Shown piece by piece: positions 1-8,500 of a stretch of 64,000 bases of DNA. The notes under the pieces are model-generated. The model saw nothing but the letters and a program-made list of their open reading frames with translations. It did not search any database and had not been told where the DNA came from. Position 1 is the stretch's first letter; the number at the start of each line of letters is the position of its first letter. Source of the DNA: Piromyces finnis (taxonomy: Eukaryota; Neocallimastigomycota; Neocallimastigomycetes; Neocallimastigales; Neocallimastigaceae); the NCBI GenBank assembly GCA_002104945.1, contig MCFH01000062.1, positions 124,001 through 188,000 of the forward strand, written 5' to 3'. The translations under genes were made by a program, and so were the position numbers.

Positions 1-1
1 C

Positions 2-184
2 AAAATCATGAATGCCAGAAGAAAGAAGGATAACTACCAATACTTAGCTACCTTTAGTGACTTTAGACAAGAGTGGGTTGATGCTGATATCATTGACAAG
101 AACTCCCACTATGATAAGCTACTCAAGGAATTTCAAGATAAATGCTACCAGGAATTCATGGTTAGTGTCCAAAACCCTGCCTAG
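2..184 (+). CDS. Ty3-type pol, C-terminal end only (family A element)
   Basis: This frame is open from the window edge to a TAG at 182-184 and gives about 60 residues. The visible part resembles the end of a retrotransposon chromodomain: a YLATFSDF strand followed by an EWVDADII strand and a helix (YDKLLKEF), the place where chromoviral integrases carry YLVKWKGY...TWEPE. Such a module is thought to guide integration to particular chromatin. The stop is followed 10 bp later by a G-rich polypurine tract (about 195-205) and then by LTR A1, which fixes it as the 3' end of an LTR element whose remainder lies left of the window. The divergence from the chromodomains of D and I suggests a separate family. 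Fair confidence in the element type, lower for the domain. Confidence 0.6.
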   Translation, partial: KIMNARRKKDNYQYLATFSDFRQEWVDADIIDKNSHYDKLLKEFQDKCYQEFMVSVQNPA

Positions 185-205
185 GTTTTCTCCTCAGGGG
201 GGCAT

Positions 206-699
206 TGTAAGAAATATTTGTGGCCATAAGTTTGCCCACAAATATTTCAATTGAAACCATATATTCTGGTCACCATTTATTGGCCAAATATATGCATAAC
301 CATATATTAATGGTTATTAATTAAATAGGAAGTCTATTTGCTTTACCCAATCAAGTGGTAAAGAAAATAAACTCATATAGTTAAATAGTATAGTCAAAAC
401 TAACGTTAAATACTTTAGCGTTAGTATTAAAGTAAATTAATAGCTATAATAATAATTAATGTATATAATTATAACTAATAAATAAAAGATAATAATTATA
501 ATAATTATTTAAGTAAATAATATTTCATATTAATATTTATCGTATTATATTTATTTTTGTGTTATAATATTTATTTTACTTCTTTTATTATTTTTTATAA
601 AACTTTATTTAGTTATTAACTCGTATAGAGAGGTAATAACTAACTTAATTAACTTGTTATATTTAACTTATTAACTAACATATATAAAAACCTTTTACA
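206..699 (+). mobile_element. LTR A1: 3' LTR of the family A element
   Basis: A 494 bp LTR with TG...CA ends, preceded by a polypurine tract ending GGGGGGCAT. It starts with a perfect 13 bp inverted repeat (211-223 with 236-248, 12-base loop). It is nearly the same as 918-1412 and as the minus copy at 51188-51633. A possible TATA element (TATAAAA) lies at 596-602. The bases after it (GTATT) are not a visible duplication because the other end of the element is outside the window. Confidence 0.85.
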
Positions 700-746
700 G
701 TATTCATTACATTAAGAAACTACTTGAAAATAATCTTTATGTTAAA

Positions 747-910
747 ATTCTTAACCAATCAATAATCTTCATATAAAATAAAATTTAAAAATAAAATAAA
801 ATAAAATAAAATTATAATTTTTTTAAAATAGTATCTATGAGGTCTCGAACTAGTGTCATTCAGACTCAAAGTCTTAGCTACTAACCACTAAGACAATTTA
901 GTTATTTCTA
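747..910 (-). mobile_element. tRNA-derived SINE copy S1 (minus strand)
   Basis: Read on the minus strand, the 164 bp unit has a tRNA-like head with an A-box-like TTAGTGGTTAGTAG, a possible anticodon arm with loop CTTTGAG (UUG, as in tRNA-Gln), and a B box GTTCGAGACC. It continues through an A/T-rich body to a tail with GATTGGTTAAGAAT. It matches S2 at 1458-1621 base for base as read, and a diverged plus copy at 60250-60407. RNA polymerase III boxes plus multiple dispersed copies indicate a SINE rather than a tRNA gene. The tRNA-Gln origin is inference. Confidence 0.75.
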
Positions 911-917
911 GTATTCA

Positions 918-1412
918 TGTAAGAAATATTTGTGGCCATAAGTTTGCCCACAAATATTTCAATTGAAACCATATATTCTGGTCACCATTTATTGGCCAAA
1001 TATATGCATAACCATATATTAATGGTTATTAATTAAATAGGAAGTTTATTTGCTTTACCCAATCAAGTGGTAAAGAAAATAAACTCATATAGTTAAATAG
1101 TATAGTCAAAACCAACGTTAAATACTTTAGCGTTAGTATTAAAGTAAATTAATAACTATAATAATAATTAATGTAGATAATTATAATTAATAAATAAAAG
1201 ATATAATTAAAATATAATTATTTAAGTAAAAGTTATTTCATAAAATATTTATACATTTGTTTATATTTATTTTAGTGTTATAATATTTATTTTCTTTCTT
1301 TTATTATTTTTTATAAAACTTTATTTAGTTATTAACTCGTATAGAGAGGTAATAACTAACTTAATTAACTAATTAATAACCTATTAACTAATATTATAAG
1401 AAACCTTTTACA
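918..1412 (+). mobile_element. LTR A2: solo LTR with 5 bp target duplication
   Basis: A 495 bp solo LTR of family A flanked by ATTCA on both sides (913-917 and 1413-1417), with TG...CA ends and the same terminal hairpin as A1. It has clear differences from A1 in the middle, so the two are not the LTR pair of one recent insertion. It sits between two copies of a SINE-plus-flank unit (700-917 and 1413-1621). Confidence 0.9.
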
Positions 1413-1457
1413 ATTCATTACATTAAGAAACTACTTGAAAATAATCTTTATGTTAAA

Positions 1458-1621
1458 ATTCTTAACCAATCAATAATCTTCATATAAAATAAAATTTAAA
1501 AATAAAATAAAATAAAATAAAATTATAATTTTTTTAAAATAGTATCTATGAGGTCTCGAACTAGTGTCATTCAGACTCAAAGTCTTAGCTACTAACCACT
1601 AAGACAATTTAGTTATTTCTA
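1458..1621 (-). mobile_element. tRNA-derived SINE copy S2 (minus strand), inserted in a reverse transcriptase gene
   Basis: This is the same 164 bp SINE as S1. It is bounded by copies of a stretch that encodes part of the family C reverse transcriptase: 1413-1457 on the left and 1622-1668 on the right. The right copy carries on into the intact pol frame, so the SINE went into the RT gene and duplicated about 47 bp of target. The tRNA-like head lies next to the right copy. Confidence 0.75.
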
Positions 1622-3993
1622 GTATTCATTACATTAAGAAACTACTTGAAAATAATCTTTATGTTAAATTAGAAAAATGTGAGTTTGATGTTGAGAAAAC
1701 CACTTTTCTTGGTTATGTCATTTCAAAGGATGGATTGCAAATGGATGAGAATAAAGTTAAAGCAATTCTCGATTGGCCGGTTCCCAAGAATGTTAAAGAG
1801 GTTCAGTCTTTTATTGGTTTATGCAACTATTACAGAATTTTTATTAAAGACTTTGCTAAAATTGCAAACCCTCTTCACAAACTCACTAGAAAGAATGTTG
1901 CTTTTAACTGGGTGAAAGAAGATCAGGACGCTTTTATTTTATTAAAATCTCTGTTCACGTCAGCTCCTATTCTGAAACATGCGGATAGTAATAAACAATT
2001 TATTGTAGAAACTGATGCTAGTAATTATGCTGTCGGTGCTATTCTCTCTCAAGAATTTGATGGCAAATTACATCCTATTGCATTTCTTTCTAAAAGTTTG
2101 ACGAGTTGTCAAAGAAACTATCCTATATATGACAAGGAACTTTTTGCTATTGTAGTTGCTCTTGAAGAATGGCGTCATTATTTAGAAGGTGCACGCCATC
2201 CGTTCATAATTTATACTGATCACAAGAATTTAACATTTCCTAGAAAACCTGAAATGTTATCTCAGAGACAAATTAGATGGAATTTGTTCTTATCCAGATT
2301 TGATTTTAAACTCATTTATAGAGCTGGAAAGAAATCCGGTAAGCCTGATATCCTGTCTCGTAGAAGTGACCATTTAGAGAATAATATTAATTCTGATGTT
2401 TCTTGTCTTACTATTTCGTTTCATCATAGCGATAACAAACCGTTAATCGATTCTATTTTATTAGAACTTAAAAATGACGATTTGTATAATTCTATTGTCC
2501 AATTTAAAATGAATGGTTCTGCATGTAATGCACCTATTAAAAATATTGATAAAGTTATTATTGATAACGAGGGATTTTTGTTATATAATAATCTTATTTA
2601 TGTTCCTAAATCTCTTAGGACAAGAGTTTTGGAACTTCATCATGATTCTGTTGCTGCTGGTCATTTCGGTATTAAGAAAACCACTGAACTGATTTCCAGA
2701 AACTTTTGGTGGCCAAGGTTTCATTCAGACGTTAAATCTTTTATCAAATCTTGCGTGACTTGTTGCAAATCCAAAGTCCCCAGACATAAGCCTTATGGAT
2801 TGTTATCCCCTTTGGACACTCCCAGTAGGCCCTGGTCTGATATTTCTATTGATTTTATTGTTGATCTTCCTAAGTCCAGAGATATGACAACTCTCATGGT
2901 TGTTGTCGATAGATTTACTAAATTTGCTCACGCCATTCCTTTACGTTGTCTTCCTACTGCTTCAATTGCTGCTGATGCTTTTATTGCTAATGTCTTCCGT
3001 TTGCATGGTCTTCCTGATTCCATCATTTCTGATAGAGGCTCGCAATTTACTTCTGACTTTTGGTCAAGACTTTGTGACCTTCTTAATATCAATCATTCAT
3101 TATCAACTGCCAACCATTCGCAGACAGATGGTCAAACGGAGAGGGTGAACGGCATATTAGAACAATATTTCCGTTGTTTTATAAATAAAAAGCAGAATAA
3201 CTGGGTTGATCTTATCCCATTTGCTGAATTTGCATATAATAATACTTTACAACAATCTATAAATCAATCTCCATTCTTTGCTAATTATGGTTTTCATCCA
3301 AAGTTCAGCTTAGAAATTCCAGCTAATGATAGACCTAGTAGAGCTGAACAAAGAGTAATTGATATGAATGAAAATTTTAAATTATTAAAAGAAAATTTAG
3401 AAAAAGCAAAAGAAACATATAAGAAATATGCCGATATGAAGAGAATGATTCCCCCGGAGTTCGAAGTGGGAAAGAAGGTATGGTTATTGAAAGATTCTCC
3501 TGGAACTAACCTAAAGAGAAAATTAGCACCTCAAATGCTTGGCCCATTTGAGATAATTGGAAAAGTTAGTTCTCTCGCTTTCAAATTGAAACTTCCAAAG
3601 ACAATGAGATGTCATCCAGTCTTTCATGTTTCATTGTTAGAACCATACTTTGAAAACAAGTTTAACGACAGGTCTAATCGTAGGAAGAGGAACATTCACC
3701 TTAACACAGATTTAATTGAAAAAATTCCAGAGAAAATTGAAAAGATGAAATCTGTTAATGGTGAAACATTTTATAAGTTATCATGGAAAGGATTTGACAA
3801 ATCCACTTGGATTTCTGAAGATCAGATTCCAGATAAACAATTAATACAAGAGTTTGAAAGAAACTCTAAAAAGTCAAAATATAAGTCGAACGACTCCTCC
3901 ATGAAAATTAGAAAGAATAAAGTTGGTAATCTAATCAAGCACAGATACCAACCATTTGTAATTGAAATTCCTTCGAGAAAAGATTCCTTATAA
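1622..3993 (+). pseudogene. Ty3 pol 3' half (family C): end of RT, RNase H, integrase, chromodomain
   Basis: The frame is open from the SINE junction to TAA at 3991-3993, about 790 codons, but gag, protease and most of RT are missing. In order it carries the RT thumb (KLLENNLYVKLEKCEF), RNase H (FIVETDASNYAVGAILSQ, then the YDKELFAIV and TDHKNL motifs), the integrase HHCC finger (HHDS...GHFG, CVTCC), and the integrase core with DFIV, SDRGSQFTS and the catalytic Glu in NGILEQYFRC. A GPF/HPVFHVSLLEP module and a chromodomain-like end (YKLSWKGF, STWISEDQI) follow. After the chromodomain comes a basic tail with KHRYQPFVIEIPS that is shared with element D. No internal stop is seen, so the truncation is recent or under little decay. 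It cannot move by itself. Closest relative in the window: element D. Confidence 0.9.
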
Positions 3994-4029
3994 ATTAATC
4001 TCGCAGGAGCTCGACTTAGAGAGAGAGAT

Positions 4030-4301
4030 TGTAAAGATATCAAACGCCTCTGTTTGATATCTTTAATGTAACTTAAGCCACAAGTATTATTGTTTAAGTT
4101 ACACAAATTATATTCAGAAAAAGAAAATGAGACATAATTTATTTATTAATAATTAAAGTTTAAAACAAAATAAATTATTAATTTATTTTTAATGTTTAAC
4201 AAGTAAATTAATATTCTCAATTTAAATCCCTAGTTTTAGTATTGTTTTTTTTAGAAATAGATAAATAATAAATGATTAATATATCAATAATACATGGGCA
4301 C
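4030..4301 (+). mobile_element. Family C 3' LTR, left part (interrupted by element D)
   Basis: Begins TGTAAAG right after a purine tract (GAGAGAGAT) and a perfect 14 bp hairpin (4032-4045 with 4052-4065, 6-base loop). The match to the uninterrupted C LTR at 63059-63666 stops exactly at ...GGGCAC, where element D begins, and resumes at 11115. The duplicated target is GGCAC. Confidence 0.9.
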
Positions 4302-5024
4302 TGTAAAGATATAATATATATCTTTAAATTATTTAATAATTAATTAATAATTATTAAATAATAATTTTGATATTTTTAATGAAAAATTATTTATAAAATT
4401 TATTATATAAATTTTAAGGAATAATTAAATAAATATTAATTTTAAAATATCAAAATTGGAAATGAAATTTGGATAAATATTTAAATTAATGGATAATTAA
4501 ATTTAAATATTTTAAATATTCAAATTAAATCTTAAAAAGTTCTTATTTAATTAAAAATAGTTTAATAACTTTAGCGTAGTTTTAAATTAGTATTTTTTAA
4601 TAGTAAATATATAATAAATAGTATTATTAATATTTAATTAATATATAGGTAATACATGGACTGTATTCAATTTGTAGTTTACTCAAATTGAATCAAAAGT
4701 GTATTTAATTAGTTTTAGTTTAGTTTTATTATTTTATTATTTAATTAAATTAGTATTAAATTAGTTTTGTTTATTTTATATTGAATATATGTATAATTAA
4801 ATAGAATAGTATATTAAATATAATTTGTAAAAAATATAAATACATGTAAAATTTCATAGTTAAACGATGTAATTGTTATTGACTATAGTTTAGTTAATAA
4901 CTAAATAAGAATAAATAAAAGAGGATATAAATAAATTTTGTTTTGTTTTTAATTTTTTATTTTTAGTGTTTTTGTTTTATTGTAAAAAATTTTATAATCT
5001 GTTTTAAATTTTAAAATTTTTACA
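4302..5024 (+). repeat. Element D 5' LTR
   Basis: 723 bp, TG...CA. A 10 bp hairpin follows the first bases (4304-4313 with 4317-4326). A TATAAATA box lies at 4835-4842. 34 bp downstream, at 4869-4881, GTAATTGTTATTG is complementary to the bases across the LTR end (5023-5035), which places the likely transcription start and start of R near 4869. Confidence 0.88.
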
Positions 5025-5035
5025 ATAACAATTAC
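5025..5035 (+). promoter_or_regulatory. Element D primer-binding site, self-primed type
   Basis: ATAACAATTAC starts directly after the CA end of the 5' LTR. It is not a TGG-starting site for a tRNA 3' end. It is the exact reverse complement of 4869-4879 in the LTR, the predicted 5' end of the mRNA, as in Tf1-type self-priming, which also uses 11 nt. The pairing can extend by two bases into the LTR end. Confidence 0.75.
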
Positions 5036-5099
5036 CTTTTGCATAATAAAACACGTTATAAAATTTTTTTAATAAAACATATTTTAAATTTTTTTTTCA

Positions 5100-5300
5100 T
5101 ATCTACCGCGTTTCTAGGAAAATCTACCGTGTGTATAGGGAATCTACCGCGTTTCTAGGAAAATCTACTGTGTGTATAGGGAATCTACCGCGTTTCTAGG
5201 AAAATCTACTGTGTGTATAGGGAATCTACCGCGTTTCTAGGAAAATCTACTGTGTGTATAGGGAATCTACCGCGTTTTTAGGAAAATCTACCGCGTTTCG
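5100..5300 (+). repeat. 41 bp tandem repeat in the element D leader
   Basis: About 4.5 to 5 copies of a 41 bp unit built from two related half-units: one with CTACCGCGTTTCTAGGAA and one with CTACYGTGTGTATAGGG. It is much richer in GC than its surroundings. It lies in the untranslated leader between the primer site and gag. Function unknown; packaging or translation signals are possible. Confidence 0.85.
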
Positions 5301-5540
5301 GAATTTCATCGTACCTTCTGAGGGCTAGTTAACTTGGTGCTTGTTACTCAAAGGTCTTCCATATATATTGAATATATTTAATTTTGTTATAATATTTTTA
5401 AGAGCTCGTCTAACACCGTTTGACAGGATAGAGTTACGACGACATCTTAACTAAAATATTATAAAAAATTAAATATTTATAACATAATCATATTGGAAGA
5501 AATAAACCATCTCTTAGATAAATTACACTTAAACGAAAAC

Positions 5541-8500
5541 ATGGAACGCCAAGGAGCGTCCTTGAGGATAGTTAATGATCCTCCGGTTTTCGCAGGCCGC
5601 AGACAAGAACTAGACGGGTTCTTGACTAGGGTTGAGCTAGCTATTGAAGCTAACCCTGATAGATTCGTTAATGATGAAGCGAGAGTCCGCTTCTTGATAT
5701 CCTACTTTGTTAATAGACCTTTAGAATGGGCCGCCCGTTTAAGACAAAATAACGACGCCGTTCTAAGGAACTATGATCAATTTATTACTGCCCTTCGTAC
5801 CAATTTCGGGGATCCGAATAATGATACGATTGTTGCAAATGGAAGACTTTGCAACATTAAACAAAGAAAATTTGGTAAGGTGTTCGAATACATTAACGAA
5901 TTTCAACGCGTTAGCCAAAATTCGAATTTCAATGAAGCAGCAAAAATATACATGTTCACAAAAGGATTACATCCAAAAATGCGTGAACATTTAGCTGTAG
6001 CGAATCCAAATCCCTCTCAATTAGAGCGTCTTTATTCTGATGTCCTTAGTATTGAAAATCTTACTAAGAGAAATGATATCAGTGAATATTACATGACGCA
6101 TCAAGACCGAAGAAATTATAACCAAAATGATCCTATGGATGTGGACTTATATAGGATCAGTTTAGGTCAAAGAAAGGTTAATTACTTCCCTCCTCATAGA
6201 AGTAATTATGATGAAAATAAAATAAATCGCACTGAGGCTAAGAAGAAGGGAGTTTGCTTTACTTGTGGAAAGTCTGGACACTTTCAATTCAATTGTCCAA
6301 ACAAAAAGAAACCAAAAAATGTAAAAATTATCAAGAGATGCTATTCAGAAGACGAAGCTAGCCCTTCAATCAAGAAAATTAAAAAGGATAATCTTAATTC
6401 CAAGGGAACTTCAAACATATTCGAAATTCATAAAGGTGAAAAGAAAAATATCATTGATTTTTATATCAAAACCAATGATATTGATGAAGTCAAGGCTAAG
6501 GTACTTATTGATTCTGGTTCCGATCTTAATTTCATCCACCCCGAGTTCGCCCGAGTCAATAATATTAAACTTTCAAATATTGCTGAATCTTTCAAGGTTT
6601 CTGGTTTAGGGCAAGGTACATCTACCGTGAAAAAGGAATCCGAAAAGTGCATCCTTCGTTTGAGAAATCATTACGAAATCATTCAATTATATGCACTTAG
6701 AATTCCTGAAGTTGATATAATTCTTGGAGTACCTTGGATCGAGAAACATTGTCCGGTTTATTATCACGATTCCTCCAAAATTGCCTTTAGCTCCGGATAC
6801 TGTGCTCGACACTGTAATGTAGGTAAAAGGAAAAATAAGGGCACAATCAATAAGAATAGGGAATCTATGACATCATCAAGAAAAGGGAAAGAAGCTGTCT
6901 TGGATAGTGAAAACGAACAATCCTATTGTAGTGACCTTGGTTCCCCCGAATATGACGAATCCTCTTATTGTGACTCCAGTGATGACGAGGAAACTGTTAA
7001 TATTAGAGGTCGAAGAACCTCTGTTAAAACCATTAGTAAATTAGATAGTTTGGATAAAATTAAATGTAGTAACAGTTTAAATAATAATAATGATAATAAT
7101 TGTATTTTTAAATGTATATGTAATGACATTAATTGTATTGATGAAAATTTAAATAAAGATAATAATTCGGTCACTGGACCAAAACAGTACTCATTTTCAA
7201 AAAACGTGTGTAATAATAATAATTCTCGTGTATTAAATTCAGTTAGTAACTGTAATGATTTATTTTGTAATATTATTAATAAATGTAAAAGTGAAAGTGA
7301 TAATTTGAATAAAGATAAAAAATCTATTGAAATTCCAAAACAATATTTATTATTTAAAGAGGTTTTTAATGAAAAGAATTGTAATATTTTACCTCCACAT
7401 CGTGAATACGATTGTGAAATCCGATTAAAGGATAATGCTAACTTGTTTTATGGTCCTCTTTATCCTTTAACTGAGGCAGAGAGAGATGAATTAAAAAATT
7501 ATATCAATGAAAATTTAGAAAAAGGTTTCATTAGGAAATCTTCATCTCCTGCCGGTGCACCAGTTTTATTTGTCAAAAAGAAAGATGGATCATTAAGACT
7601 TTGCGTTGATTATAGGAAACTTAATGACATGACAATTAGAAATTCATATCCTCTTCCGTTAATTGGTGACTTATTGGATAGAGTGAAAGGTGCAAAATAC
7701 TTTACTAAGTTGGACTTAAAGTCTGCTTATAATTTAGTTAGAATCAAAGAGGGTGATGAATACAAAACTGCCTTTAGAACAAGATATGGGCATTTTGAAT
7801 ATCTCGTCATGCCTTTTGGTTTAAAGAATGCACCAGCTACGTTTCAACATTTCATAAATGATGTCCTTAGTGATTACTTAGATGATTTTGCTATATCATA
7901 TATTGATGATATTCTAATATATTCAAATAGCCTAGAAGAACATCATGAACATGTTAAAAAAGTATTGAAAAAATTATTAGAAAATAATTTATATGTTAAG
8001 TTAGAGAAGTGTGAGTTTGATGTTTCAGAAACCACTTTCCTTGGTTATGTATTATCCAAAGATGGTCTGAAAATGGATAGAGATAAAGTTAAAGCTATCC
8101 TCGACTGGCCTGTTCCTACAAACGTTAAAGAAGTTCAATCCTTTATTGGATTATGTAATTATTATAGAATTTTTATTAAAGACTTTGCGAAAATTGCTAG
8201 TCCTCTACACAAACTTACTAGGAAAAATGTTCCTTTTAATTGGGTTTCTGAGTGTCAAAATGCATTTGTTACACTTAAAAAGGCTTTTACTTCAGCTCCT
8301 ATCTTAATGAACCCTGATAGCAACAAACCTTTTATTGTTGAGACTGACGCTAGTAACTTTGCTGTCGGTGCAATTCTTTCACAAGAATTTGAAGGGCAAT
8401 TGCACCCTATTGCTTTTATTTCATCTAGCTTAACCAAGTCTCAAAGAAACTATCAAATTTATGATAAAGAGTTGCTCGCTATCAAAGTGGCTCTTGAAGA

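Noticed and set aside
5025-5042. tRNA-primed PBS for element D
   Set aside because: The site does not start with TGG as expected for pairing with a CCA 3' end, whereas it pairs exactly with the LTR.
5100-5300. CRISPR-like array
   Set aside because: Units are contiguous tandem repeats without unique spacers, inside a retrotransposon leader in a eukaryotic setting.
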